From Zygaena filipendulae (lineage: Eukaryota > Arthropoda > Insecta > Lepidoptera > Zygaenidae): DNA of 64,000 bases. The stretch spans positions 12,980,501-13,044,500 of the forward strand of contig OU015651.1 of the NCBI GenBank assembly GCA_907165275.2, read 5' to 3'. Below are positions 1 to 10,800 of the stretch, in pieces (positions within the stretch are counted from its first letter, which is position 1; every line of letters begins with the position of its first letter). Made by a program: the position numbers and the translations under genes. The notes under the pieces are model-generated. The model had not been told where the DNA came from, did no database searches, and was given only the letters and a program-made list of their open reading frames with translations.

Positions 1-494
1 CGCCTCTGACAACTTTGGACGTCAGAACGGGAAATGTGACGAAGTAAAATATAATCAACATTAACATTTTTCCTTCTCCACCGCCAGCGTTCGATATATT
101 GCCTGCGGTTGTTGTGTGCTATAAGTCGACCATTTTGTGGTGTGAATCCCTTTTTCCGAACCATTTACTGGGTTATCTGGAACAAAATTGAGAAGAAATT
201 TAGTATTATTGTGTTTGACTGTCGTGTGTGAAACCGTTTACTTTATCAATTTTTTTCGGTACATTTTTTTATTGATCTTGAAATTTCGTCCCAAGAATGA
301 AAGCTTTTTTTATTATCTTTCGTTGGGAAATATGTTGGATTAATTATCTTTCGTTAAGAAATATTTTGGATATCCATTCATCGGATTTGAGTGATTATCA
401 TAAGAACGTTTTTTTTTTCAAATCATAATAGGATCATCTCAAATCCCTATTTTAAGAATAGCTAAAGTAAAGAACTACCATTTTACTAATACTG
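1..494. other. AT-rich stretch, no gene recognised
   Basis: No open frame, RNA gene or known repeat end could be recognised here. Confidence 0.5.
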
Positions 495-660
495 CTAACG
501 TCACACCATCCAGATCCTGACTTCTTTACAATGAGACCAACTTGAAAGTATACCCTATCAAACGAAAATTAATTTTCCAAATCGGTCCAGCCGTCTTCGG
601 GTTATCGCGTAACAAAGTTTCAAAAAAACATACAGTCGAATTGAGAACCTCCTCCTTTTT
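495..660 (+). repeat. Dispersed transposon tail ending GAGAACCTCCTCCTTTTT
   Basis: The segment contains an HLE-like phrase (AAATCGGTCCAGCCGTCTTC) and ends CAATTGAGAACCTCC-like. The same 3' block recurs at 46711-46767 and, inverted, at 51831-51875, so it is a dispersed repeat. The class of its parent element is not clear from the window. Confidence 0.6.
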
Positions 661-1059
661 ACTCGTACTTGTACTCGTAGTAGATTATTAATATTCATTA
701 GAATCCATTTATATACGTCTCCATATACCTACACTTACACATATATGCCGTGCATAATATAAAAGTGAAAAATGAATGCAATTACACCGCACAGTAGCAG
801 GGAAACACCTCAGATGCCGCACAAGAGACGTCATAAAGGTTTTAATTAGTGATATAATTAGAATGGCGTGTTCGCGAAGTTTTGATTGAACATGTTGTTT
901 TAATGAGCGCCGCCGACCCCCAGCCGTGTGTTCGTGACGCGAATGCGCGATTGTAATCGTGTCCCACTGGAGGTTGAACCAACCCCTGATCATCATCAAC
1001 GACGACCGCATTGTTAAGTTTAGCTACAGTCGCTTCTATAATATCCTTAATATCGTATA

Positions 1060-1335
1060 TGCGAATGTGAGTTTATTTGTTTGTTTGTTTGTTACGCTTT
1101 TACGCCTTACCTACTCAGTTGATCACTATGAAATTTTGCATACACGCTATCAGGGGTATGAAAAGGACACAGCGTACCTACTTTTTAGATAGATAGATAG
1201 ATAACGCTTTATTGTACACCAAATAAAAAAAAAGTGTTAACAAATTTTCTTTAACTTTCAAACTTTTGCTTTTTAATCCGGATTCCCGCGGAAACTCCGA
1301 AATAAGCGCGGGTGAAACCGCGGGAACCGGCTAGT
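1060..1335 (+). mobile_element. HLE, 5'-truncated, split by a nested insertion
   Basis: The internal phrase GAAATTTTGCATACACG and the 3' end GGTGAAACCGCGGG...GGCTAGT identify an HLE. The normal junction CTACTTTTTA-TCCGG is interrupted at 1188-1268 by a LINE-tail fragment. The 5' third is diverged and runs into a TTTG repeat. Confidence 0.8.
1188..1268 (-). mobile_element. LINE 3'-tail fragment with (TATC)n end
   Basis: An 81-bp insert lies in the HLE and is flanked by a 7-bp direct repeat, CTTTTTA, at 1181-1187 and 1269-1275. Read on the minus strand it ends GTACAATAAAGCG followed by (TATC)4. An AATAAA-like 3' UTR, a simple-repeat tail and a target-site duplication are expected of a 5'-truncated non-LTR retrotransposon. 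The clade is not known. Confidence 0.65.
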
Positions 1336-2293
1336 ATGTATAAAAGGGTAGCATAATTTGCGTACATTACTAAAATTATGTTATGCTTGGTTTTGCATTA
1401 TCTCTAATAATATTGTATTGTTGTTATAGGTATTTAAACCTAGAAATCAGATATAAATCCTATTTTGGCCGGCTGAACGTTTTCTCATTCGGTAAAAAGT
1501 GAGACCGACTTTATGTTAATGAACCTGCCTCATTTCGATCCTAAATAAAGAGGAGCATTTGCATGTACAAAGCCAGTGTCTACTTTACATATACAATAAG
1601 CTTTCGAAGGGGAAACATTACCTTTCTATTTTCCGTTCGCTCGTCCGTATCGAGGCACCGAGTTATTGGCACAATAAATTCGTTTCAGATAAACACAGGA
1701 GTGTACATGCAAACACTTTTATTCGTGCAGTGTCCTTCGTTTCTCAAAAGAAATTGTTTTCCGTTTTCTTCATGAACGGTTATATGAGACTCGAGATACC
1801 GATGGATTTTTAAGAATATTTATTTTAGGTACCTACGCCACAACGAACGCCCAAAGATTCGAATAATATGTGACAATAAAGAATTCGATTCAAATATTTG
1901 ATGATGTTTGTTTTGGAAGTGCCGGTGAGAATTGTTATGAGAACAATGGATGAATTATTTGCTTATGTAAATACTAAGATGTCTGCTATTATGAATGTTG
2001 ATTTGAGTTACCTATGTATTTTTAGCTATGCTAGGAGTTACCGAGAGAACCCTGAAGCTGACGAGATCGAAAAAGTATTCTTTGACGAGAACAAGTGTTT
2101 GTTATGTGACGTTCTATTTATAAATTAGCAGGTCGCTTAAACAAGCAGGCTAAATCTTGAAAATGATTTGAGTCTGATTCCGATTTTGATTTGACTTCCA
2201 TTTGATTTTACCTCGATGTCATTGAAATCGAGAAATTTGACAGATAAATTCGATAGAGACGCTTAGATTGCGTCAATAGTAAGCCGGCAGAAC
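1336..2293. other. No gene recognised
   Basis: Only short open frames are present, none with a recognisable domain. A 76-codon frame at 1898-2128 is discussed under rejected items. Confidence 0.5.
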
Positions 2294-2498
2294 TATCTAA
2301 TATAAAAAAAATCTCGTGTCACAGTGTTTGTTATCGAATTCCTCCGAGACGCCTTGACCGATTTTTGTGAAATTTTTGGTGTATATTTGGTAGGTCTGAG
2401 AATAGGTGGGAGGCAATTTTTTTTTGACAAAATTTTAGAGTTCCTTAGACTTTGGAGTTCCTGCGGGAATTCCAAAACTCACGCGGGGCACAGCTAGT
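2294..2498 (+). mobile_element. HLE, subfamily with ATCTCGTGTCAC 5' end
   Basis: It begins CTAATATAAAAAAAATCTCG and ends CACGCGGGGCACAGCTAGT. A truncated relative with the same 5' half is at 43600-43705. Confidence 0.75.
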
Positions 2499-2880
2499 TT
2501 TATCATAAGTATGAAACTGTAGAGAATCTTTCCAAGATGGTGTCCACGAAACACAAATATTAGGCGCTTCCTAAGATCTTATTATTGGAGACAAACTGTG
2601 TAGTAACCATTGTCTTTTATACACAATATGTGTCTACATTGAGACCATTCTCTGTTTACAGCTGGCATAGATAAGTTGACGACGCGCGGAATTGCCCTCC
2701 CTGGCAGCGATTTCGTGTTCTTATTACTCGAAGTTCATGTCACGGCAATAAAACTAGAACTAAATACTTGCGCCTCCACGTAAAAGTATTGTATACCTAC
2801 ACACTGTACGAAGTAAACAAAGATAGAGCCAAAATATAACGTAAATAATCTATATAAATTTCCGAAGAAATTATACCTAT
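2499..2880. other. No gene recognised
   Basis: AT-rich sequence without a recognisable feature. Confidence 0.45.
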
Positions 2881-3231
2881 ACAACGTGTTAATGAATTAA
2901 CTGAAAACTAGAAAGTAGTTTGCTCAGAATCTACTAGCCAATCGATCGCACTATGTTTTAATGTAGGTTATATTTTTTCATTTTTATCAGCCCATGTCTA
3001 AATTATTTATAATACAATATTTTGCGCGTACGCCGCCCGCAGCAAAAAAAATCGAACCAGTAGGTGCGGGCGTAGCGCTTGGAATTTCGTATATATAGGT
3101 CACCTCCAAACTAATGTTGAATAACTTTTAAAGAATAAATTTTTTCGACATAAAATATATTTTAATCATATTATTGTTAATTTTTTTAAATGGGGTGTAT
3201 CAGGTTTTCAGTTAATTCATTAACCCGTTGT
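2881..3231 (-). mobile_element. MITE-b copy 1
   Basis: The terminal inverted repeats are about 27 bp: ACAACGTGTTAATGAATTAA on the left and its complement on the right. The interior is shared in inverted order with the copies at 22158-22509 and 48681-49213. No protein is encoded, so it is a non-autonomous DNA transposon. The ends sit in TATA context, which hides the exact target duplication. Confidence 0.85.
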
Positions 3232-4013
3232 ATATAGTAAGTATAACATTCGGGGTAATTAATAGGCATATAAGGTGTGGCGAACTTAGCTGCAAATATT
3301 TACAGTGTTGAAAGTATTCACCGTTATAAACATGTTCATAAAATAAAAAAAATAATAAAAATTAAACAAAATAAATCAATCAAAAGGAAAATAACCTGTG
3401 AAGACGCTCGTCCCTCAATCGCTTTACGCACACACCGCCGCGCGCCGGCATCTTAAGATCAATGACCTCAATCGAGCTAAACAGCTGATGCATCGCTCGC
3501 TGTGTGCGTGGCGTGTGCCTTGTATACGTATTATTGAGCTACGTTTATTGTGTACCTTGTGAATGTAGTTGTAATGTATTTTCAATTATTATTTTTTCTT
3601 CATATTCTGTAAAACTACCGAACCTATATTATTTTTTTGCACATACTGTTAGCATAACGTATACTTTCAAGCCCTGTAAATATTTGCAACTAATTTTGCC
3701 ATATCATATATGTTTAACTTATAAGACAGTATTGTACTGGTCAGCATACCTAAGTAATAAATGGGGTAACACGGGCTCGATTCCCACGTCAGTCAGTGTA
3801 AACATTTTACGAGGCGGCGCGCGGCGTGATGCCAGATTTTTATAACCTTTTATTTTTAAAATTTCTGTATTTACCCTGTACTATTTCGGTATTCGATATT
3901 TGCAATTCCAATATTGTATTATTTAGTAGGTACTTTTTGTATTTCTTTCATTTATGATTCTATTCTAAGACTGAAACGTAGAGAGACGTATTTGAGTTAT
4001 TGTTATAAAATTA
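3232..4013. other. No gene recognised
   Basis: A small GC-richer patch at about 3400-3500 contains CACACACCGCCGCGCGCCGG, but no exon structure could be defended. Confidence 0.45.
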
Positions 4014-4220
4014 TCCTTACTAATATTATAAATGCGAAAGCAACTCTGTCTGTCTGTCTATCTGTCTGTTACGCTTTCACGCGTTAACGTCTCAACCGAT
4101 CATCATGAAATTTTGCATACACGTTGGCAGGCGTACAGAAAAGTACATAGGAAAATTTATTCCGGAATTCCTGCGGTATCTCCGAAATTACAGCGCGTGA
4201 AACCGTGGCGAACAGCTAGT
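4014..4220 (+). mobile_element. HLE, full length
   Basis: It begins TCCTTACTAATATTATAAAT, has a CTGT microsatellite near its 5' end, contains GAAATTTTGCATACACG, and ends ACAGCTAGT. Both ends match the family, so the copy is complete but diverged in its subterminal hairpin. Confidence 0.88.
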
Positions 4221-4631
4221 AATACATAAAACCTGAAAATATCGACAGTTAAATCAACAAGAACCGTCTTTAAAAAACTAATAAGAGAACAGTAGTTATG
4301 CAACCGATATATTCACCACATCATGTACATAATATTATAGCAATCGATACAAAAAAAGAAGGAGAAACAGTGCACTCAGTCAACTTAGCTTTTAACTTGT
4401 CAATGGTAATTTTATGTAACTATAAACATTTCTATGAATGGAAATGTCAGAGCGGGAAATTGCAGTCTCATGCTGAGTACGGACGCAGTCATGCGAGCGG
4501 TAAGCAAGGAGACGCGGTAACATAGTGGGCACGTATTTCACTTCACCTTTCAGTTTCATTTTGATTGAAAAAAAATTGAGAAATTCCTTTAGGTATTAGC
4601 TAGATATATTATTCTTAAAGTTATCCTATTA
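4221..4631. other. No gene recognised
   Basis: A 75-codon frame at 4298-4525 has no recognisable motif. Confidence 0.45.
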
Positions 4632-4846
4632 TCCTACTAATATTATAAATGTGAAAGTGTGGGTGTTTGAATGTTTAGATGTTTGTATGTTTGTTACTCA
4701 ATCACGCAAAAACGGCTGAACGGATTTGGATGAAATTAGGGATGCACATTGTCAGGGGTACAGAGAAGGACATAGGGTACTTTTTTCCCGGAATTCTTGC
4801 GGGAACTCTTAAATTACAGCGGGTGAAACCGCGGGGCACAGCTAGT
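4632..4846 (+). mobile_element. HLE, full length
   Basis: The 5' end is TCCTACTAATATTATAAATG and the 3' end is GTGAAACCGCGGGGCACAG-CTAGT. It is of the subfamily with GTTACTCAATCACGCAAAAA internally, as at 38555, 45861 and 46560. Confidence 0.92.
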
Positions 4847-4979
4847 TGGCTATAAAATTGAGTTAAAAGTAATGGTGCATGTCGCAATGTGTACCTGTAC
4901 AAGTGCAAGCATTGGAACTTTTATAAAACAGACAACATGTTCTTAAAGAAATCGTTAGATTCAGTTTTGTTATATTAAC

Positions 4980-5430
4980 ACTAGCTGTGCCCCGCGGTTT
5001 CACCCGCGTGAAAGGTTTTTATACAACAACTTTTTTTCCCGTGATCCGATTTCAATGAAACAAAGCCTATTTTAAAAATCTTTTCTGTCTGTCTGTCTGT
5101 CTGTTCGTGATAATCTCCGAAACTACTGAACGGATTGTCATGCGGTTTCCACAGATAGATTAAGCTTAACCTGGAGCTACATCTATATGTAGCTATATGT
5201 ACATCTATATGTAGCTCCAGGTTAAGCTTAATCTATCTGTGGAAACCGCATGACAATCCGTTCAGTAGTTTCGGAGATTATCACGAACAGACAGACAGAC
5301 AGAAAAGATTTTTAAAAACCCTTTTTTTGTGGTTGGTTACTCTTCGTTTATCGCCCCCTGTCAGTTTTTCTTAAAAATATTCAATGTACAGAATCACGCA
5401 TTCTTCTATTTTATTATAGTATAGATTTTA
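4980..5430 (-). mobile_element. HLE with a long internal inverted duplication
   Basis: The minus-strand 3' end is at 4980 (ACTAGCTGTGCCCCGCGG) and the 5' end is near 5425. The relative at 35275-35554 has one copy of the block AGCCTGAAGC...CAATCTCCGAA. Here that block is present twice in opposite orientation, giving the palindrome at 5071-5316. Confidence 0.8.
5071..5316. repeat. Near-perfect inverted repeat, arms about 110 bp
   Basis: The left arm carries (CTGT)5 then TCGTGATAATCTCCG. The right arm reads its complement with four ACAG units. The arms match base for base through GGAGCTACAT and are separated by about 28 nt of ATCTATATGTAGC-type sequence. One microsatellite unit is the only length difference seen. 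Confidence 0.92.
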
Positions 5431-5439
5431 CTTTTTTTT

Positions 5440-5607
5440 TAATTTGTTTGTTTGTCTGTTTAACACTTTCACGCTTTAACTACCCCGACTGATCACCGAT
5501 CATCATGAAACGCATACACGTTGTTAGGGGTGCAGAAAAGGACATAGCCTACTTTTCATTCCGGATTTCACGCGAGAACTCCGAAATTAACGCGAAGAAC
5601 AGCTGGT
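5440..5607 (+). mobile_element. HLE, 5'-truncated
   Basis: It contains TTTCACGCTTTAACTACC, CGCATACACGTTGTTAGGGG and a degraded end AACAGCTGGT. Confidence 0.7.
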
Positions 5608-5960
5608 ATAATAACAAGATATATCGTAATTATTTAAATCCTTAAAAGGTCACTTACGGAGCACCGAGTGACTTTCGCATTTGATCCCGGCAGAATAAGG
5701 TTTAGCATTACAATGCCATCAACCTGTGACGTCACTCGGGTTCGTGCCTTCGTCTTGCGACGTGACGCGACGCTCGACGTTTTATGGCCATAAAAGATAT
5801 GCTATTTGTGATTTCGTGATTTTTATGCTACAACATAAAACGTCGGTAATTTGGTAAACTTTTTGCGAGCATCCCTCACTAGATGGCATAACATAGTGAA
5901 TATCGCGGGTAAACAAGTAGGTAGCTATTCTTACTTAGTTAGCTACAACTTTTATTACTA
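5608..5960. other. No gene recognised
   Basis: Mixed-composition sequence with CG-containing words near 5740-5780 and no interpretable feature. Confidence 0.45.
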
Positions 5961-6161
5961 ACTAGTTGTTCCCCGCGGTTTTACCCGCGTTAATTTCAGA
6001 GTTCCCGCGGGAATTCCGGGATAAAAGTGTGTGTTAATTTGATGTATAAGCTATATTATTGTAAAGTTTCATTTAAAACTATCTAGTAGTTTTTGCGTGA
6101 AAGAGTAACAAACATCCATCCATCCATCCATCCATCCATACACATAACTTTCGCGTTTATA
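5961..6161 (-). mobile_element. HLE, 5' tip replaced by a foldback
   Basis: The 3' end is ACTAGTTGTTCCCCGCGG. A (CATC)6 microsatellite lies at about 6114-6138. The copy stops in TTTCGCGTTTATA, where its siblings continue ATATTAGTAGGAT, and the foldback at 6165 starts there. Confidence 0.82.
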
Positions 6162-6164
6162 CAA

Positions 6165-6518
6165 GACGAGACCATATTATGACTTCAAGCAGATCTTATG
6201 TAGAGTCAAGTTAGAACACTACACGCCCTAACTCTACAAGGTCTAACTTCACAAACTCTACACCTTAGCCAAAATATGTGGCTTGGCCGTTTCGTTACTA
6301 CAAAGAACTATTAAGTATAACAGAAAAGTAATGAACAATAGATCAATTTTTCACCTTACGCCCATGTAAATGTAGCGAAATGGCCAAGCCACATAATTAT
6401 TTTGACGAAGGTGTAGAGTTTGTGAAGTAAGGCCTTGTAGAGTTAGGGCGTCTAGAGTTAGAAGCTTGGCTCTACATAAGATCTGATAATTTTTGCCGGT
6501 GCTAATCATATGGTCTCA
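6165..6518. mobile_element. Foldback element, arms about 130-140 bp
   Basis: The left arm 6165-6294 begins GACGAGACCATATTATGA. The right arm 6376-6518 ends CATATGGTCTCATC. Shared inverted blocks include GTGGCTTGGCC, CTCTACACCTT and AGATCTTATGTAGAG. The loop is about 80 nt and no ORF is present. Arm divergence is roughly 10-15% by eye. Confidence 0.82.
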
Positions 6519-6995
6519 TCTTTTCATCATTTTACATGAAAATGTTAAATTAAGACATAGACGAATGAAATAAGCGATGAATTCATAATATCACAAAATT
6601 CGAAACACGAATTCTAGAAAACAAGTTACAAACAAACAGAAACATACCTAAGCAATTACCGTTTTCCTTTCAAAAGAAAGCAAATCGCTATCTTTAATGT
6701 CATTGGAAAAAATAAAAAATGTAATAAATCCGTCTACCTTTTTAATGGGAAGCAAAAATCAAATATATTTATTTACACAGAGAAGCAATTAATGAATATT
6801 ATCACGTCTCCATTTGGAGATTCGTCTCAAATTGAAGCATTCATCGGCTGTCGGAAACGGTGAGAGAGGCACTCGGGTTCATTAATACAATACTTGTCTC
6901 GATAGCACTGTAGATTTGACAGGCATTTGTAAATTTTCAATACATTTGCAGAAAGCGCTGTTACACAGGTTTTTTATATTTTTTTTTTATTATTG
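6519..6995. other. No gene recognised
   Basis: AT-rich, no recognisable feature. Confidence 0.45.
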
Positions 6996-7082
6996 AGCTG
7001 GCTGTTTCCGGCTCGTGTTTCACCCGCGTTAATTTAGGAAATTCCGAAAGTCACGCGGGCGAAACCGCGGGGCACAGCTAGT
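6996..7082. mobile_element. Two HLE 3' ends head to head
   Basis: 6996-7040 is a minus-strand 3' end (AGCTGGCTGTTTCCGG, then TTTCACCCGCGTTAATTT). It is joined directly to a plus-strand 3' end (CCGAAAGTCACGCGG... GGCACAGCTAGT). No 5' halves remain. Confidence 0.72.
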
Positions 7083-7189
7083 TTCATATAAACCTGGGCC
7101 CTTATTCACTATGACCAACAACATTCCTTGCCCATAACGCGCGCCCCAAAAACGCATTTCCAAACGTTTTAGATGCCAAGATATTAGAA

Positions 7190-7390
7190 ACCAGCTGTGC
7201 CCTGCGGTTTCACCCGAGGTAATTTCGGAATTCTCGCGGGAATCCTGGGATAAAAAATACCCTTTGTCCTTTTCTGTACCCCTGACAACGTGCATGCCAA
7301 ATTTCATCTAAATCCGTTCAGCCGGATTCTCGTGATTGAGTAACAAACATCCAAACATCCACACTTTCACATTTATAATATTAGTAGGAT
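7190..7390 (-). mobile_element. HLE, full length
   Basis: The 3' end is ACCAGCTGTGCCCTGCGG, the internal phrase is GTGCATGCCAAATTTCATC, and the 5' end is ATTTATAATATTAGTAGGA. Confidence 0.9.
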
Positions 7391-7424
7391 TATTCTTTAT
7401 GCCATAAGAAACGTTGTAAATGTA

Positions 7425-7790
7425 TTTTTCATTACTCATACTCGGAAAGTAGGTCTGAAGTTGCCTGAGAAGCGGGTTGAAAGTAACCCTTTTCAGCCCT
7501 AGGGAGAATCGCTTTCAACTGACAACTGTCAAATTATTAAAAAAAAACTAGGTCTATTTTCACATTTCTATTGAACCATGTTCCAACTTTCTATACAGCC
7601 AGCGCGATGTAAAATTGAAATAACGTAAAGTTTAAGTAGGTATTAATTAAAATAAAATTCACTCACTTTTTCTCTAGCTAATTCCTATTTTTATTTTGAC
7701 TTTCCTTGTATTCGTAATGAAAAGCACAGTGTTATCCTCGGGAGAAGAGAGAAGTTACTTTCACCCCTAAGATAACAATGTACTATTTTT
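7425..7790 (+). mobile_element. MITE-e copy 1
   Basis: It begins TTTTTCATTACTCATACTCG and ends CACCCCTAAGATAACAATG-TACTA. Copies at 13538-13873 and 33799-34219 share the whole framework. Subterminal inverted words (TTTTCATTAC/GTAATGAAAA and GAAAGTAAC/GTTACTTTC) suggest a folding DNA element. No protein is encoded and the class is uncertain. Confidence 0.75.
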
Positions 7791-9195
7791 GCAGTTAACT
7801 TTACTGGTAATACCGGCGATTCAGAATAAAGGAATACAATATTTAAGTTTTTTTTAGTCAAAAGCATCCACTGCATTGTTGAGCTCGTACTCAACCGGAA
7901 GTACGGTCCGGGCACCGGAAATTGTGGTCCACACTAACGGTGCGTACAGACTACTTACACTGAATGTTATATAACTTATTCACATTAGATTTTTGTTTTT
8001 CTTTTGTTATCTATTTAAAGTGCAACAGTCTCTGCCGCAGATAGTGAAACGTCCTTTCAGCGACGACATTGTGGATAGCATAGCACTGAAGAACGAGAAA
8101 TGATACATAAATAATTAATGATTATACCTATAACAAAAAAAAACATTTGGTGCAATTGTATTGTCATATTCACATAATATGTCTGTGGTTATACATATAT
8201 ATTGCATGTCTTGTTTTATGTTGCAATATTGAATAACAATGTTACTAATTATTGTGGATATGTTATCTAACATGTTACATAGTCTGTACACATGTATATA
8301 GGGAGTGCTTCACGTCTCTAATTCATGTCGATAGTCAGTAGGTATATGAAATATTTTATTTCGGGTTTTAATATTGTTGAATTATGAAATTGGTCCTAAT
8401 ATCGAACTTTGGCATTCGGAGGAAAAAAGACCTACAGACAATCTAAAATTGCAATATAAACGTAAGTACGGGGAAAATATGTGGAGAGTTAATTAAGACT
8501 AACAATGTGTTTTGTGGTATTTTAATGTAACTTTTGGGAGTTGTAATTACTTCTATTTTGTTTTTTCACCATTGAAAGTAAATTTTAGCAGACAATGGAA
8601 ATGACACACAATCTGTCTGTTGTGCAAAAAAATATTTTATTCTATTCTAGATGGAGGACGCTCATTATGTAATGGGCACGTTTGAAATTTAAATTCACTA
8701 ATTACGCACTACTTTTTAATTAAATTTATAACATGAAAAAAAAACTAAAAGGAGGTTACAAAAGTTGTAATTATGCTGCACTTTTAGATCTCATCAGACT
8801 CTCATCTCTTTTTTCATGAATTCAAAATCAACAAACTTATTATGCATTGCTGCAGCCTGCAGCAGCAGGCATAGCTTTGATAGATTACTTTATTAATAGA
8901 TCTTAGCCTCTTCATTACAATAATTAATGCAAATTTGGACAATGAGAAGCATATGGTCGCATCTCAACATCCGACTAAACTACTTTTTAATACTAAAAAA
9001 ATTAAAATAAATAAAATAACACCATTTTTTTTATTGCAAAAACTCTCACTTATTGATTGGGCAACTCGCCCCAGCCCAAAATCAACAAAAAATACGAATA
9101 AAATATGATAATAAGGTACTATTTTAGTGTTAAAAAGTAGTCTGTTAAAAAGTAGTTAAAGACCAAATTTGTCATGTCCAGAAATATTAATGCAA
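7791..9195. other. No gene recognised
   Basis: AT-rich, low-complexity sequence with a TGCAGC-rich palindromic patch near 8850-8870. No exon or repeat end could be assigned. Confidence 0.45.
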
Positions 9196-9196
9196 T

Positions 9197-9309
9197 TTAC
9201 TGTGTTTGTTTGATCAGCTTTCACGCAACAACGCACCAACGTGCTTTTTATCCCGGCCAATAATTTCTGAGAGAATCCCATGTGGTGAAACCGTTGAACA
9301 CTGCTAGTA
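9197..9309 (+). mobile_element. HLE, decayed 3' half
   Basis: It has TTTTTATCCCGG, GGTGAAACCGTTGAACA and CTGCTAGT, but both the 5' end and the hairpin are eroded. Confidence 0.6.
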
Positions 9310-9491
9310 CCTACTAAAGTAGGTATGTAGTATCTAGTAGAATAAAGAATGCATCATTAACACTTAACGCACCTTTGGAATTTAAGTAACCTATATCTAA
9401 TAAATTGCAATTTGATGGCAAATGAGCAGAAATGTCTCCACTTAAAATGCGTTGGTGAATAATGCGATCAACGAAAGTGACCGATGTATAA

Positions 9492-9745
9492 GGTTTTTTT
9501 TTTATGTCATAGGGGGCAAACGGGCAAGCGGTACATCTGATGGTAAGTGATTACCGCCGCCCATGGACATCTGCAACACCAGAAGGCATGCAGGTGCGTT
9601 GCCGACCTGGAATGGGGATGGAAACTGGCTTTCAAGTGGGGCTGCCGGAATACACCGTTGGGTGCTTGGCGACAGATTTGCAACTTGAAGGTGGTAGCTA
9701 GCCAACCGGGCACTAGAGAGCGCCCTACCACCAAGCAGGTTTTCC
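9492..9745 (-). mobile_element. SINE-1 copy lacking its tRNA-like head
   Basis: It shares with 50434-50790 a poly(T)-ATGTCATAGGGGGCAAAC start (the 3' tail on the minus strand) and the block GTGATTACCGCCGCCCATGG. The match ends near AAGCAGGTTTTCCCTCAC, before the region where the full copy carries the A and B boxes. Open frames here are incidental. Confidence 0.82.
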
Positions 9746-9828
9746 CTCACTACTCACAATCCCAGGCTCTTTTTAGGCACATGGTGTTGGAGTACGGTTT
9801 TTTTTAAGTTTATGCTTTTAAGTCTATA

Positions 9829-10128
9829 ACTAGCTTTTGCCTGCAACTTCGTCCGCGTGGAGTTCGGCTATATCGTAGCGTAACGTAGTAGGTGTTGAAT
9901 TTTCAAAAAACCCTAGGACATGTAATTATTTATTTCTAATCGTTAACCTAATAACAAAGTTTCAGGCTAATAACTCTTAAAATGACAGACTTCCATTCAA
10001 AATTATAACCCCTTTTTCACCGTCATTACAACTATTATTTGTATGCCTTTCAGTGAAATCCGTTCAGTAGTTTCGGCTGTGCCTTGATAGATGAGTTAGT
10101 CTGGTTTGTTTTGTATAATATACAGATA
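9829..10128 (-). mobile_element. HLE relative with CTTCGTCCGCGTGG end
   Basis: It starts ACTAGCTTTTGCCTGCAAC-TTCGTCCGCGTGG, contains GAAATCCGTTCAGTAGTTTC and ends near TGTATAATATACAGAT. The ends are HLE-like but the interior is a different subfamily. Confidence 0.72.
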
Positions 10129-10454
10129 TCAGCCTCTAGTTATAGGAATTTTGAGTTAGGTCACTTTAATTCTAAAGGTGCGATATACATAATACTTTTT
10201 GATTAAAAATAATCAACCTCTGTTAATCAAACCAAAATAAAAACTAAAACTTAATAGTATAAAAATAAACACACAAAAAAGTTTTGTTCTGTTTTTTTTT
10301 TTAATAGATATTATAAATAAATCCACAGCCGTACCAACAATACCTACAGGTCCGGAAAGTTTAATTACCTCGCTTTTATGTTGCCCCATTTGAAGTCATG
10401 ACGTTAATAACACGAAACGAGTGGAACACGTGATTCTTTTACTCTCTTTATGCG

Positions 10455-10496
10455 TATATAAAAGGTTTTACGTCAACGACGGCTAAATGTTTTCAG
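10455..10496 (+). promoter_or_regulatory. Possible TATA-box core promoter
   Basis: TATATAAAAGG at 10455-10465 is followed 26-31 bp downstream by TTTTCAG (10490-10496), an initiator-like word. An E-box CACGTG lies upstream at about 10428 and ATGACGTTA at about 10399. No coding exon was found after it, so this is a motif-based guess. Confidence 0.28.
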
Positions 10497-10671
10497 AATA
10501 AAAATCGGTGAAACGTCATTAACGTGGACACAGCAACGCGCGTCACCCCTATGTAACTCATCAAAAATATTATAAAGTGTTTTGTAAATGTGAAATTCAA
10601 TAAGCCGTTGATAAAATTGGTTTTCGTTGTTGTTTTCAATTTAACTAGCTGAATAATATTAAAGTTCAATA

Positions 10672-10800
10672 ACTTGTCCCCGCGGTTTCACCCGCTTTAA
10701 TTTCGGACCTCAAAAAGTACCCTATGTCCTACTTTGTATCTCTGACAACGTGTATACAAAATTTCATAATGATCGGCTACATTACATTCGCATTTATTGT
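10672..10800 (-). mobile_element. HLE, 5'-truncated
   Basis: The 3' end is ACTTGTCCCCGCGGTTTC. It is followed by AAAAAGTACCCTATGTCC and a run into CATTCGCATTTATTG. Confidence 0.75.

Noticed and set aside
1898..2128. 76-codon frame with an acidic C-terminal part
   Set aside because: No homology recognised, no promoter or splice context, and length within chance expectation.
3504..3845. 113-codon open frame with hydrophobic start, superficially like a secreted protein
   Set aside because: T-rich DNA gives hydrophobic frames by chance. There is no domain, no exon signals, and it overlaps non-coding AT-rich DNA.
6113..6139. Short tandem CATC repeats considered as a CRISPR-like array
   Set aside because: The unit is 4 bp with no spacers; it is a microsatellite inside an HLE.
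9547..9807. 86-codon frame within the SINE-1 copy
   Set aside because: It is explained by SINE-1 sequence, and the same frame appears in the copy at 50434-50790.
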